Origin: Acanthosoma haemorrhoidale
Taxonomy: Eukaryota; Arthropoda; Insecta; Hemiptera; Acanthosomatidae
NCBI GenBank assembly: GCA_930367205.1
Contig: OV884011.1
Span: 36,779,754 to 36,843,753, forward strand
Direction of reading: 5' to 3'
DNA: 64,000 bases
How positions within the stretch are numbered: the first letter of the stretch is position 1; each line of letters begins with the position of its first letter. The notes below the pieces were generated by a model, which had not been told where the DNA came from, made no database searches, and saw nothing but the letters and a program-made list of their open reading frames with translations. The position numbers and the translations under genes are program-made. Shown piece by piece: positions 34,481 to 46,409 of this stretch.

Positions 34481-36647
34481 TATAGCAATTTAGTAACAGT
34501 TTCTTAAAAACTGCTCTGTATTAAAAAAAAAAAATTATTTACGTTTTAATTGATTAACCAGCAATATCACATAAAATTTAGTCGGACTTTAATTTTCGAC
34601 TCTCAAAAACTTATTTTTTGGAAGATCTTAAAAATCTTTCATTTATTATATTAATGTAACAAAAAAGAAAGGCATCTTAAGAATGGTGAAATAGCTATGA
34701 GTTATTAGGCATAAGTCAAATTAATATATGCAAATGATCATCAGAGACATATTGTTATCATTTTCTATTAACTGAAAATAACTTTCAGAAACCATCAGAT
34801 GACACGCATAAATAAGAATCATCATTTGATCATAAAATGACTGCTAACACAAGTCTTTTATCAATCAATAATAAATGTCATATCATGAGTTATTTTTTAA
34901 TGAATTATTGACTATTGATTGCTATGAGGGGATATTTTTGGTAGCTGTTTGTAACAATGAACACTGTTATTGATCACAAGGTTATAGATAGATGCTAACA
35001 GTGACTCTTTTAATTCATTGGTTCAATTTAATTTATTTGTCTAAAATTTGATAACTATAAATTCAAAGCCAGTTTTTATTTAATATTTTAGATCTTGATT
35101 GATTTTCAAAAATAATTTTGTAGGTAAAATGAAAAAAAAACAACACAATAAAACCCAGAGAGACCACAGAATTAAATGGTTACATACTTCTCTAATCTAT
35201 TTTTTAATTCACCATCACTAATATAATAGAGCACTTTATTAATTAACAAGCCAGACATTTTTTACAAGAATGATTATTCTTATTTTAATTATCTTCAATA
35301 ATTGATTCCACATCCCCAAATTTTTTGCACACAAATGAGTATATAGGTTCAAAAAACTTATATGGCACCCTCCTCATTAAACTATAATAATGATAAGGAA
35401 TACAGATATCACTTAAAAGATTACTAATATTTGAAAAAAACAAAAATGGCACCAATATTGACCCAGTTGTCCCCACATCTGCAAATAATTGTTCCTCCAT
35501 CTTTAAGATATATCTTTGTTAAATTCTTGTATGAGAGTTTGATGATTTTGTCTCCAGATGCTTCTAGAGCAACTAGTTATATAGCTTCTGGCTTTTACAA
35601 TTTGATAAAATAAATTTATCATATAAAATATTATTGATATTAATAAAAACAATTTACACCCATATTGACCCAGTTCAATCAAAAAACCACCACTGCAAAT
35701 TAATTGAATCCAGGATCTATGATATTAGAATTTGCTCAATTTTTTCTTAAGGGATAGAAGTGTTAGAGAATTAAGTATTTTATCTGGCATTTCTTCTGCT
35801 GCCCTGGTCTCCTCTTTGAAGCAGTGCATAAGCTTCTTTAACTGTGTTTTTTCTTTTACACATTCTCTACAAGAATTTCAACAGGAGCTTTAAAAATTCC
35901 CATAAAGTTTGGCTTCAGACAGAAATGAAACATGAGGAGTCTTGCTTTTTTTGGTACCAAAAAAGGGCCTACTGGTTTATGGCCCCTTATTGCACTCGCC
36001 TCATAATTATAGCAGCTGTAAATGTTGATGATGAATTACAGCTACCATTTACTAAACTACTGATGTTTAAAAAAAAATACATATGCAAGTAATAATTTGC
36101 TTCTTATTTTACAAATTTGTATTAGCTCAATTCTTTCTTGAGGGTTTAAAGCTTCAAATTTAATATCTCTTTTACTTATGAGATTTATAAAACTGAGCAT
36201 TTCCACTCTAACTTTTACAGCTGCTTTAACTGTTTCCATGGTGTCTTTGGAATAAATATTGCAGATGCTTCCTCAAAGGTTTTTTCTTTAATCCAATATG
36301 TTTTTAATCAGCGTGAAATAATATAATAAAGCATTAACAATGATCAAATCCGGCATTATCTGGAACGGCAATGCTTTGAAAATAGGGCAACAGAAAGAGC
36401 CAAGCTACACCACCTTAGAGCTTGGCATCATTCTAGAAATATGGTAGGTTCCAAGCTTTTTTTTACTACTTAAAGAGTCTACATGTTTATGAACCCTGTT
36501 CCCGACTCATAAAGTGACTACGTCTAAATTAATTTACAACCCGCTAGTAAGGATATACTAACCTAAGTTAAGTCCTAAAATTTACAGCTATCATTTAAAA
36601 ATTATTGTACATGTAACTAGTGTAATTAAATAAGAAAAATTTCATAC
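34481..36647. other. AT-rich DNA with small unrecognised frames
   Basis: Short open frames around 35285-35613 and 35844-36239 have slightly more balanced composition than their surroundings (for example ALNPQERIELIQICKIRSK on the - strand near 36130), but no family could be recognised and no splice structure ties them together. They may be an old transposon or gene remnant. Confidence 0.3.
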
Positions 36648-36733
36648 TTTCCAATGCTGAAGACTGGGAATGGGTGAAACATTGACCCAAGCTCAATCCA
36701 TCCCATTGTGAAGACGAGAATGATGCTGAACAT
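36648..36733 (-). CDS. Candidate first coding exon with a signal-peptide-like start
   Basis: On the - strand ATG at 36733 opens MFSIILVFTMGWIELGS, hydrophobic like a signal peptide or first membrane segment, then MFHPFPVFSIG. A donor GTATGA lies right after GGAAA at 36648. The frame upstream of the ATG is also open for some codons, so the start is uncertain. It might belong with the candidate exon at 33751-33801, but the phases (2 here, 1 expected there) do not fit directly. Product unknown. Confidence 0.3.
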
Positions 36734-37305
36734 GTGGCGTTTCCAACGGATCAGAATACAATGACTAATAGCCACGCGTCAGACAGGCTGCAAGTCACAG
36801 GATCTAGTTTGCAGTACTTATATCGATATTACCAATTAAATAAATAAAATGTACATACACTCTTACTTATAAGTATCGCAACTGCGAATAAATATTTTTT
36901 TAATTATTACCTTTCAATTATCATCCTTTACTGCTACGTTTATTTGATGAAATAGTATTCAATAACAAAAGTTAGAGTAAATTATTGCTACGAGGATTAC
37001 TTATTTACTAAAAATAACTTTAATGCTGACATTATTAATAATCTCTTAGTAATCAATCGAACTATTTTTTTTTTCAAAATTCAAAATGGAACGATATAGG
37101 AAGCGGTGAAGCATTAATGCACTGGCTAATGATGATAGAAGATGAGCCTCATCACCTAGTGTGAATATAAGACTGAGTACTTTTAACAACATCAAAATTT
37201 ATTGTATTATGCACTCCTCCAAATGCATTTAAATGCAGGAAGGGGAGAAATTTGTAAGTTCGATTATTTTTTTGTATATTTTATCACTTGTATTATTTGT
37301 TTAAG

Positions 37306-37339
<34 letters not shown>

Positions 37340-40300
37340 AAAAGCATGCTCTACTATGGCTGATTCCTACAGTTCTTTTAACCCCTGCCTTCTTGCTCGA
37401 TATATCACATAATGCCAAGTTCAAAAAAATGTTCAAATATGAGGATATTTTCCTAAATTTATAAAATTGAAAAACTTCGTATTTCATGTATACTTATATA
37501 GTCATAGTTGTGATACCAACTATCAAAATAATAAATTGCAATGTAATTTACCCCTAATTCTAAATTAATAACTTATAACAGTTGTTGAATTACTATTGAA
37601 ACTGCTGTTAACATAATTAATAGAACACATAATCATAAAGTTTTTGAATTAAAAAAAGAAAACAATGGTTGTTATTTTATGTCTTGTTTATTTACAATAT
37701 TAAAACAAACAATTAATTTTTGTTTAAATTTTTATGTAATGTGTTCATAAATGATTGATGAATTTACAATTGAAAAAAAAAGTTTATTTTAGTTTATCTT
37801 TTATTTGCAATAGCAGTTTCTGGCACTTCATGGTAGCAATAGCATTAAAGGGGCCATAAAACTAGTATATATTTGTTGCTATTATTTTAACCCTTTAATG
37901 GAAAATTGCTTATTTTTTTACATGTATTTACCTAATATTGCTAATAAGTATTTATCAGTGGAAGATGTAGTTTCCAAGAATTCATTTTAATTATAGGGGA
38001 TACACCACCCTCAATTTAATAGATATAATGTTCTCTATTCATTTAAGATTCTCTGCATTTCTCATTCCTATATTCCTAGTGTATAGGATATTTTTCCAGT
38101 ATGTAATAAGTAAATATTATACATTTTAGTTTTACTGGTAAATTTTAGTTTAGAGGTGTTCCTAGTGTCTCTATCATGAACCCTGTAACATAAAAAAAAA
38201 AAATTTAATGTACTATGTATTTTAATCATTCTGGACTTTTTTTATTTTATTTTGTTTATACACAGATGTTTTGCACTTTTCTCATTATTTACTCACATTT
38301 ATTAATGTTTTATGTTTAAGATCCACTGTTAACTCTGCAAGTATATTTGTATAGACCTTACAGGTACAATCTTATTAGAAGTAACCACTTAAAGTTATTT
38401 TTAAATTACATTTGTGTTAGATCTCTTTTTATTTATTTATTTTTAAAAATATTCACTGAAAATCTTGTAAATGTTTTTTTGATTGAATTATATACTATCT
38501 TTTATTTGTGTTTGTGATCAGTTATTTATTTTTTATTAACTAGACATACATTTACATTTATTTATTTTTACTACTATTAAAATAATAATTCATTTTATTA
38601 TTCAAACAAAATGGCTGAAACAAAGAAATAAAATCCTTTTTCTGTAGGAATAGTACTATTATAATTATAGGATATTTGTCAAACATAAATCTCGAGCCTG
38701 AAAGATGAAAAAAAAACAAGGTTCAACAAGGTGTTCTGTGAGACATTTTTGCTTGGTTCACTCATCTATACTGGATCTAATCAACTTTTTATGGATATTT
38801 TGGTCTCAGTAAATTAATTACGGCTTTGAAATCAGTATTTTGATAAAATAGTGGAAGGAAGCTCTCAATTTTCCATTTAGCCTAAATTCATGATGTTCAT
38901 TTTTTTATTAAATCAGCCAATAACTAATAGAGTACTGACCCTATGTCTCGTTTTTATGTTTTCATCTGTTTGTCAATGTCACAATGTTGTCCTCCTGATG
39001 ATGAACTAAATCTCCAAAACATGAAATTTAGTCTCAAGATTTCATTTGATTACTCTTAAACATTAAAAATATTTTCAACTGCATAATGCATAAACAAGGG
39101 TTATTAATTAACTAAGTACTTGGCAATAAAAAGTAAGTGGCTACCATATTAAGTAGGGTATCGTGAATTAAGATCTTGCCATAATTAATAACATGTAATT
39201 TTTGTTTTTTAATTTATTTTAAGTAATACTGCACACTTTAATATTTTATTTTATTTTTGGAGTCCCATTAAAGTAAAAAAATCATAAAAAAATAAAACTG
39301 TCCATTTTATTGGAATTACTGCATGTTAATATTCAAATAATTAGATGCATGTTAAGATTCTTAATAATGTTAGCAAGGTTATTGCCTACTATCTTATAAA
39401 AATATTGTAAGGACCTATACATTTTTTATTGAGCTGGTGGAATGTTTCACCTCCACCTATGAACTGCGGCTCAAAGAGTACAAGATCTTAAAGAACCGTT
39501 GACAAATGAAAGGAATGGTCTCAGACCTATGGATGTTAGTGCAATGAAACTAAGCTTTATCACAGCTTTGATAATTTTTTTATTCCTGATAAATATTAAT
39601 TCACGAGATCAGGGGTTAAGTCATTTGTGGAGTCAATCCAACTTAACTAATGATTGACTATTTTTTTATTTATTGTAAATATTGTTCTATATTAAAACAT
39701 AGCTCCTTTGTGAATATTAAAGTATTGTCCCCTGTGAACCAGGCGTTATTATTGAGAAAAATGATTTAGAAATAGAAAAAAACGTAAATTTTGAAAATCA
39801 TACGTTTATTTTATTATTTTTCAAGTGAATTACAAATAGGTATAACAGTGCAACTGTCTCTCCGGCTAACTGTCGTGGCAGTACTACCACGACAGAAAAC
39901 TGTCACGGTGTAAACATGGCATTGGTGGCGCTTGAACAGAATTAAGTTGGACTCATGCTGGAGGTTATATCCTTATCACTCATGGTTACCGGCCTTTAGC
40001 TGTAACCTGCAACTGTTTGTTCGGGTTTTTGACCAGTTCCGATTTCAGAAAATTACTAAAAGATGAAATCCATGGGTAAAGCTTTGTTCAGACCATTTAA
40101 TTTTTCTTACTATCCTTCATTGTCGTTCAAGAAATTATTGTGCAAAGGCTAAATTTGTTTTTTTGTAGATTTGTTACAACCATTAATGGATTTTCTCAGG
40201 AAATTGTGAGTTTTTAATTTAAGAACCCGACTTTTTCTTACAAGGAAGTGTTATAATCATTACTGCATAGTTATGATAAATTATATGCAAAAATTTAAAA

Positions 40301-40740
40301 TGGAATCAACATGCAGAAAAGAAAACATAAATAAAAGTCAATTGTGATGCAACTCACAATTAAGGATTTTGTCACCAAAATTATTTTATTGGCAGAGTTA
40401 ATGACTTTACTTAATTATAGTTCATTTAATTGCCAACATATATTATTTCTTATTGATCAGGACATCAATATCATTAATTTGACACCCTACTTAATATGAC
40501 AGGATAATACTTCTTTTTTGATTACTAATGACCCCTCTTTATGTTTTATAGGGCTGGTTTTATATTTAGCTGCATTATTATGCAAAATAGGTATGTCTTA
40601 AAAATAAAAACATTGGCCTAGTTAAAGTTGTTATCACAATTTTAATGACATTTCATCATTGGGTTTGTATGCAATTTATGGAGTATTTAACCTGCAAAAG
40701 CGCTTTTATTATTTATATTTATAATTTATATTGCCACCTA
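36734..40740. other. AT-rich intergenic DNA
   Basis: Holds a 31-base A-run (about 37309-37339), two copies of short motif C (39152-39195 forward, 40449-40495 inverted) and a small exon-like open stretch at 39443-39511 on the + strand (LVECFTSTYELRLKEYKILK, then NR and a stop). No gene could be assembled. Confidence 0.4.
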
Positions 40741-40953
40741 TGTTACTCTGTAACAACTGTTTGGATATTGTATGTTGTATATTTGAGAATATGGTGACAA
40801 CACTGTCGTTACCTTATTGTATGGTTATATGTTGTTGTCATGGAGCTGTGTTTAGAGTCGTAGTTGCCATGATCTCTTGTGGTGTAATTATGTTAAATAA
40901 ATGTGAATACAAATGTAACAGTTTTGTTTATTCACTAATAGCCACACAAAACA
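40741..40953 (+). repeat. Probable 5' LTR of gypsy-1
   Basis: Begins TGTTACTCTGTAACAACTG and ends ACAAAACA, followed at once by TGGCGCACTC, the position and form of a primer-binding site. AATAAA is at about 40898, 55 bases before the end. The gag remnant of the same element starts about 80 bases further on. No 3' partner LTR was found, so the borders rest on these signs only. Confidence 0.55.
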
Positions 40954-41034
40954 TGGCGCACTCTATAAAGTGAAGTTATTCGGAGTTTTAACTGTTCGAT
41001 CGGGAATTAAAGTATAACAATTATCCTTGTGCGA

Positions 41035-41908
41035 TGGAGTTCAATAAACCAGGTATTTAAAACCTTTCAACAGGAAATGTGGCAAATAATTTTCGGCTTT
41101 TCGAGGAGGAAATTAAGATTTATTTGTTGGCAACGGAGACTGTAAATAAATCAAGAGAGTTCAAGTAGCCAGACTTAAAAACTTAATGGGGTCTGAGGCT
41201 TTGAAGGTTCACATGTCCATCACTATGACAGCCTGTGATAGAAAATCTGTCGAATCAATATTGACCGTGCTTGAACAACATTGTATTCCAAAGAAAAATG
41301 AAACAATGGAAGTATTTAAATTTTTTATTAGGAGGTAAGGTGCAAACGAGTCTTTTGATCATTTCTATGCGGAACTGAAGTCTCTCATTTCTTCCAGTGA
41401 GTTTGGGAAACAAGAAGATAATCTTCTGAAGGTGCAAATTGTTTTGGGCGTCAATTCTGCCTCGACCCGTGAACGCTTGTTGTGTGAAGAACCCTCGTTG
41501 AGTAAAACAGTTGCCTTTTGCAAATCTGTGGAGATGGCAGCCGACAACTTGCGAGTAATCCAGGAACAAGAAGATCAACAGCAGCTAGAGGTCTTCAAGT
41601 TGGTGAGGAGTAACAGTCAGGAGTCTGTAAATAATAATTATGTTGATAAGCCAGTACTAAATGAGGATTTGTTGAATAAGTCTGGAAATAGGAGTAAATT
41701 TCTTGATTGTACACGTTGTGGGCAGAAACACTCAAAGAATCGTTGCCCTGCGTTTGGCCAAAAGTGTCATAAATGCAATAAAATTGGGTATTGGGCTACA
41801 ATGTGTGGTAGAGGAGTGAAAAAAGTTGAAAATGTGGGTGTTTCTGATCACAATGAGGCATTTGATGATTTTGGCATTGGTTCTATTAAAGTAAATCAAA
41901 TAAATTAA
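41035..41908 (+). pseudogene. gypsy-1 gag remnant with zinc knuckles
   Basis: Gag-type structural polyprotein. A damaged 5' part (about 41035-41430) has stop codons. An open part (41432-41908) shows VLGVNSASTRERLLCEEPS, then KSVEMAADNLRV. Two CCHC-type knuckles follow, CTRCGQKHSKNRC and CHKCNKIGYWATMC; the second has Tyr where the His ligand normally is. The order (capsid-like, then RNA-binding knuckles) is standard for Ty3/Gypsy gag, which packages the element RNA in cytoplasmic particles. Confidence 0.82.
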
Positions 41909-42089
41909 AACAAAAATTGTGAATGGTTGGAAAATATAGAAATTAATTTTGTTCAAATTAGATACTGGCGCCAAAACCAATGTTATATCATTGCATTTGC
42001 TAAAACATGAGTTAGGAATGAGCAACTCTGATGTTTCCAATACTATCACTGTGTTGGAGGCATTTGGGGGGTTCAAAATAAAACCTATT

Positions 42090-45000
42090 ATTATTATTAT
42101 TATTTTGTTCCGGCATTTGTGCACCACGGCCTCAGTGAGACCTATTGTGCGCCGTCCATGTCCCTGTCCTATATATGTGACAGGCCCACGGCCCTTGCAA
42201 ATCTGAGGATACCGAATGGATCGATCAGTTCACATAGTTTGGGGTCTACAATGCGATCACTACCAAAGTGAAGGTATCGCCTTCTAGCTAGGTTATCACA
42301 GTCACATATTATATGACGTGCCGTTTCTCCCTCTTTCTTGCAGAATCTGCAGATTGGTGATCCAACTATCCCCAAATTAAAGAGGTGTTTGTTTAACCGA
42401 CAGTGACCTGTATAGAGTCCTGTCACACTTTTGAGTGTCCACCTGTCCATTGATAGAAGTGCTGAGCTTCTTCTCTTACAGGGTCCATCAAGAAACAGTT
42501 TTGAGTGTTCCTGTTTCTTAGTTTCTCTCCAAGAGAGTCTTGCCCTGTCCTCTAAAGCTAATTTTATACGCCTTTTAGCGTAGCTGAGGCTGATACCACA
42601 TATGGGTTCAGGTGCAAGAGGTGTCTGTTCTGAGCCCACCCTTGCAAGGCCATCTGCCTTCTCATTGCCTGTGATGCCTGTGTGTCCTGGCACCCAGTCG
42701 ATTCTAACCTTATTGGCTAGCGAGAGTGTGTTTAGGTTGTTTTTGCACTCCTCAACCAAATAAGATCTGGTCGTATAGCTTCTCAGGGCGCCAATTGCAG
42801 CCTGGCTATCCGTGAAAATTGTGATCAGTCTGTTTCTTACACCCTCCCCAATTAAGGTTTGGGTACAGACATTGATCGCCATCACTTCGGCCTGAAAGAC
42901 CGAGGTGTGTCTACCTAAAGGAATAGAAATCCCAGATTCTGGTTTATCTTTCCTCCATATGCCGGCCCCTGATCCGTTTTCTGTTAGTGAGCCGTCTGTA
43001 TAGCAATTAATCCCATTACACAGTTTATGTGGTTTGGTCTTTGTGTTTACCGCACAGTATAAGACGTCTGTGTGTTTCTTAACTTGTAGGTCAGAGTGCA
43101 TTGACAGCACCTCGTCCTCATCAATTCTTCTGAACAAGTTCCCATGCCCCATGTGAGTCATGACTTTGGATCTTGTTCCTGATTTCGCAAGTCTGTAGGC
43201 CACGTTCAAGGCTTGCGCTTCTACTTCTATGTGCAGTGGATTCAAGTTCAATAAGACTTCCATTGCAGCAGTAGGAGTTGTACTCATGGCACCAGTAATC
43301 ATGAGACATGAGAGCCTCTGTAATTTGCCAAGCAAAGTTTTATTTTTACTAATGCTACCTCTGTGCCACCACACCATAGAGGCATAGAGCACCATTGGTC
43401 TCACTGCTGCGGTATATAGCCAGAATAACATTCTGGGTTGTAGTCCCCAGGTCCTACCCACAGCCCTTTTACATGCATAGAGGCATCGAAGTGCCTTCAT
43501 AGTAGTATTCCTGATGTGTTTGGACCAGTCCAATTTACTATCCAGAGTAACCCCTAGATGCTTTACCTCACTACAAATGCTTACCTGTGTCCCCCCTATA
43601 TAGGGTGGTCTAACTATAGCATTTCTTTTGTTAGTGAAGATACAGAGATTTATCTTCTGGGGATTGATTCCTAAACCATTCTTTTCACACCAATCCCTCA
43701 AAAGATCCATCGATGCGGAAAGCAACTCAGAAATGGTTTCTGAGAACTTGCCCCCTATGAGCACAGCAATGTCATCAGCATATCCCTGTGCGTAGAACCC
43801 TGCAGAGTTTAGGTTTGTTAACAATGAGTCAACGACCAAACACCACAGTAATGGAGATAACACCCCTCCCTGTGGACATCCTCCCACTGGCTTCATCCAC
43901 AGTTTGGTTTGTCCCAATTGTGATTGTAAAATCCTATTCTCTAGCATGGTGTTTATCCAGCTAGAGGCTAAGGAACTAATCCCCTTTCTTTCTAAGGCCG
44001 ATGCCATAGTGTTATAGGGTGTGCGATCAAAGGCACCTTCTATATCAACAAAGATGCCTACCATTATTTCTTTGTGAACTAGGGATCTCTCAATCCTGGA
44101 AACCAGGTGGTGGAGAGCAATTTCACAGGATTTTCCTGCCTGGTAAGCGAATTGAGCGCTATGGAGCGGTCGTTCTACCAGTATTCCATCCCTAATATGT
44201 CTGTCTATGACCTTTTCCAAGGTCTTCATCAAAAAAGAAGTCAGACATACTGGTCTGTAAGACTTGGGTTCGTCATAGGACTCTTTCCCAGGTTTTGGTA
44301 TGTAACACACTTTTGCCATCCTCCAGCTTACTGGAATATAGCTCAGTGCCAAGCTTCCCTTTAACAAGGTAAGTATAAGGGGCCTAATTACTGGTAGGCC
44401 TTTTTGTAGCAAGGCTGGGAAAATCCCATCAGTACCAGGTGATTTGAAGGGAGCAAAAGAATTGATTGCCCACTCCACTCTTGCAGAATTGACAATTTTA
44501 TTTGCTTCTGCCCAGTTACCCTTGCAACTAGTGTGTTCACAGTTGGTAGGGTCATTATTAATCGTATCCATCAGTCCGCAGCCAGGAAAATGCGCGCGCG
44601 CCAGGGCACCGAGGGTTCCCTCCTCAGAATCCGTATAGCCCCCTCCCACCCTGACGGAGCCCAATACTCCCCTGTCAGACTGCTTGGATAAGATCCTATT
44701 TACTCTAAACATGGAAGTTGTATCGTTTATTTCCCTACAAAATTTCTTCCACGCCCTTCTTTTAGCCTTTCTGACTTCTTTGTTATAATCAGTGAGTGCA
44801 CGTTTATAAGTGTCCCATCTGCCTGATCTTTTGGCCGCGTTAAAGAGTTTACGTGTAAGAGCTCTTAACTTGCCAAGTTTATTGTTCCACCAGGGACAGT
44901 TCCTGTTGGATCTAACATTACATACAGTGTTATTATCAGTGTATGACTTAATTATTGCCTCAGTCAATGTTGAGTTTAAATGTTCCAAATGCCAGTTGCT

Positions 45001-45442
45001 ACTCACCACTCTAGGACAGCATTTGACCTCCTCCTCAAGCTGTGTATAGTAGGTTTCCCAGTTTGTAAGTTTGGGATTCCTATACACAGCTTCGGACGTG
45101 ATGTTACCACTTAGATCAAATCTAATGTATCTATGATCTGAGCATGACTCTTCTTCAGAGACGTGCCAGCCTTTAACCCTTAGGCTTATAGTGCGTGTGC
45201 TAAGGGTTATGTCAATGACCTCAGATCTGATTCTATTGTTAAAAGTGGCAATATTGCCTCTGTTTAGAATGTCTAGGTCATTACTAGTTATGTACTCTAC
45301 TAAACACTCACCTCTCTGGTTGTTGTTCTTGCTCCCCCAGAGCTGATGGTGAGCGTTCGCGTCAAGCGATGCTATAAGCTCGCCCCTTAGGCCAGTCCCT
45401 TCCGTTAGCTTACTAAGTGCCTCGGTCGGGACTTCTTCTTCT
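42090..45442 (-). mobile_element. I-type LINE, 5'-truncated, recent insertion
   Basis: The insertion is 3.35 kb inside the gypsy-1 protease. A 14-base duplication AAATAAAACCTATT flanks it (42076-42089 and 45443-45456). Its 3' end (left here) carries a TAA/ATT trinucleotide tail (42090-42104) as in the I clade, instead of poly-A. The copy starts within the endonuclease, so it is 5'-truncated, but the remaining ORF2 is unbroken. That points to a young insertion. Confidence 0.92.
42169..45441 (-). CDS. I-type LINE ORF2: endonuclease (partial), reverse transcriptase, RNase H
   Basis: An uninterrupted frame of about 1090 codons on the - strand with no start because the copy is truncated. The order is: end of the apurinic endonuclease (SLDANAHHQLWGS, SDHRYIRFD), reverse transcriptase with KSPGTDGIFPALLQKG, IFVDIEGAFD and YADDIAVL (43771-43782 holds the YADD codons), and an RNase H domain with CYTDGS (near 42990), FQAEVMAI, FTDSQAAIG and NEKADGLAR giving all four acidic residues. 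A C-terminal CCHC-type finger follows (CRFCKKEGETARHIICDC). ORF2 nicks the target DNA and copies the element RNA into it. RNase H after RT plus the TAA-type tail favours the I clade over Jockey. It is the best preserved coding region in the window. Confidence 0.92.
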   Translation of the reverse strand, partial: EEEVPTEALSKLTEGTGLRGELIASLDANAHHQLWGSKNNNQRGECLVEYITSNDLDILNRGNIATFNNRIRSEVIDITLSTRTISLRVKGWHVSEEESCSDHRYIRFDLSGNITSEAVYRNPKLTNWETYYTQLEEEVKCCPRVVSSNWHLEHLNSTLTEAIIKSYTDNNTVCNVRSNRNCPWWNNKLGKLRALTRKLFNAAKRSGRWDTYKRALTDYNKEVRKAKRRAWKKFCREINDTTSMFRVNRILSKQSDRGVLGSVRVGGGYTDSEEGTLGALARAHFPGCGLMDTINNDPTNCEHTSCKGNWAEANKIVNSARVEWAINSFAPFKSPGTDGIFPALLQKGLPVIRPLILTLLKGSLALSYIPVSWRMAKVCYIPKPGKESYDEPKSYRPVCLTSFLMKTLEKVIDRHIRDGILVERPLHSAQFAYQAGKSCEIALHHLVSRIERSLVHKEIMVGIFVDIEGAFDRTPYNTMASALERKGISSLASSWINTMLENRILQSQLGQTKLWMKPVGGCPQGGVLSPLLWCLVVDSLLTNLNSAGFYAQGYADDIAVLIGGKFSETISELLSASMDLLRDWCEKNGLGINPQKINLCIFTNKRNAIVRPPYIGGTQVSICSEVKHLGVTLDSKLDWSKHIRNTTMKALRCLYACKRAVGRTWGLQPRMLFWLYTAAVRPMVLYASMVWWHRGSISKNKTLLGKLQRLSCLMITGAMSTTPTAAMEVLLNLNPLHIEVEAQALNVAYRLAKSGTRSKVMTHMGHGNLFRRIDEDEVLSMHSDLQVKKHTDVLYCAVNTKTKPHKLCNGINCYTDGSLTENGSGAGIWRKDKPESGISIPLGRHTSVFQAEVMAINVCTQTLIGEGVRNRLITIFTDSQAAIGALRSYTTRSYLVEECKNNLNTLSLANKVRIDWVPGHTGITGNEKADGLARVGSEQTPLAPEPICGISLSYAKRRIKLALEDRARLSWRETKKQEHSKLFLDGPCKRRSSALLSMDRWTLKSVTGLYTGHCRLNKHLFNLGIVGSPICRFCKKEGETARHIICDCDNLARRRYLHFGSDRIVDPKLCELIDPFGILRFARAVGLSHI

Positions 45443-45456
45443 AAATAAAACCTATT

Positions 45457-45860
45457 GGTGCAATTAAGTTGAAAATTAGTTATCAGAATAAATGTTGTAC
45501 AACAAAATTTGTAGTTCTTGAGGAAAATGTAGGTTTTCCAATTTTGGGAATCAGAACAGGTTTGGATTTAAATTTAATTAAAAAAGTAGAAGATATCAAA
45601 ACTACAAATTTCTTGAGCAAAATAATGATGTTTTTAAAGGTTTAGGTTGGTTTCCAGACTTGTGTTCATTAAAATTGAAAGAGGGTGCTGTTCCAAAATC
45701 AAGCCCTGCTCGCAGGGTTCCATTTAAAATTAAAGATAGATTAAGACAGACCCTGATAAACTTAGAAAAAAATAAGGTTATTGCAAAGGTTGAGAGCCCA
45801 GGAGAATGGGTCAATAATATTGTCATAGGGGAAAAGCAAGACTCGTCATTGCGAATTTGT
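45457..45860 (+). pseudogene. gypsy-1 protease end and start of reverse transcriptase
   Basis: Continues the gypsy-1 pol frame after the LINE. The C-terminal part of retropepsin comes first (FPILGIRTGLDLN), then after a gap the RT start with ARRVPFKIKDRLRQTLINLE, NKVIAKVESPGEWVNNIV and SSLRICI. The usual continuation after RICI (the D-x-R/Y-x-LN motif) is absent, because here the sequence becomes gypsy-3 on the other strand. Confidence 0.75.
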
Positions 45861-45970
45861 ATTAGACTGCTTTGGCAATTCCGCACTCTCAATATGAGCG
45901 GCCTCTAGTGCAGTGGCTTTGGCTAAAATTTGATCAAAACCAGTCACAGTTTACTGCAGAAGCTGTTCCC

Positions 45971-46404
45971 TTATCCAGTTATGACGAACTGAGCTCTGAG
46001 GAAAATATCATTCACCGAGACACTTGTTTTCTTCCCCTCTGAATTTTTACACGAGTCGGAATTACATTCTACTTTAAATTCACAATCTCCTATGTCTCGC
46101 TGTAACGCAGCAACAAATTCGGAAATCGACTGATTTTCTTTCTGGGTAATGTTCAAGAAATAGTGTTGGGTCACAATTGCGCTACGTTTAGGGGTCAGCA
46201 TGGTCATGAGATTGGGAACAAGTGTCTTATAATCAAGGGACGTGACAGGTTTTTTTTGGTCCAAGGAATACGGTGAGTGCATTGTAATGTATACTACCCA
46301 CAGAACCACACAAGAGCTGAGCTTTCTTTGTGGGATCGACTAAATTTTTCGTTGTAAAATAATTCTCGAAACGTTCCATATAACATGAAAATTTCTCTTT
46401 TTTT
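45971..46404 (-). pseudogene. gypsy-3 gag, main part
   Basis: Capsid-type gag frame on the - strand with KKEKFSCYMERFENYFTTKN, DYKTLVPNLMTMLTPKRSAI, ENQSISEFVAALQRDIGDCE and VNDIFLRAQFV, the helical pattern of Ty3/Gypsy gag (Y-x-L-V-x-x-L-x-x-x-L-P-K-R and Q-x-x-S-I-S-E-F). It has a frame change near 46255 and a stop at 45971. The N-terminus lies beyond gypsy-2, at 51035-51160. Confidence 0.75.
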
Positions 46405-46409
46405 GAATC

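Larger units (their letters stand above)
40741..45860 (+). mobile_element. Ty3/Gypsy element gypsy-1, decayed and 3'-truncated
   Basis: LTR-like start, gag with several stops (41035-41908), retropepsin (about 41950-42089 and continuing at 45457) and the start of the reverse transcriptase (45660-45860). It is split by an I-type LINE at 42090-45442. Leaving out that insert and one target copy, the protease frame reads through (GGFKIKPI then GAIKLKI). The 3' half of pol and the 3' LTR are gone. At about 45860 the sequence changes abruptly into gypsy-3 on the other strand. Confidence 0.8.

Noticed and set aside
35285..36239. Several 60-80 codon frames, one with ALNPQERIELIQICKIRSK
   Set aside because: No family could be recognised, frames lie on both strands, and no splice borders connect them.
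37309..37339. 31-base A-run
   Set aside because: Considered as the poly-A tail of a retroposed gene, but no recognisable retroelement end lies next to it.
38989..39045. CTGATGA ... GAAA, similar to a hammerhead ribozyme core
   Set aside because: The bases between do not form the required stem II; the ACTAAAT/ATTTAGT pairing runs across the core instead.
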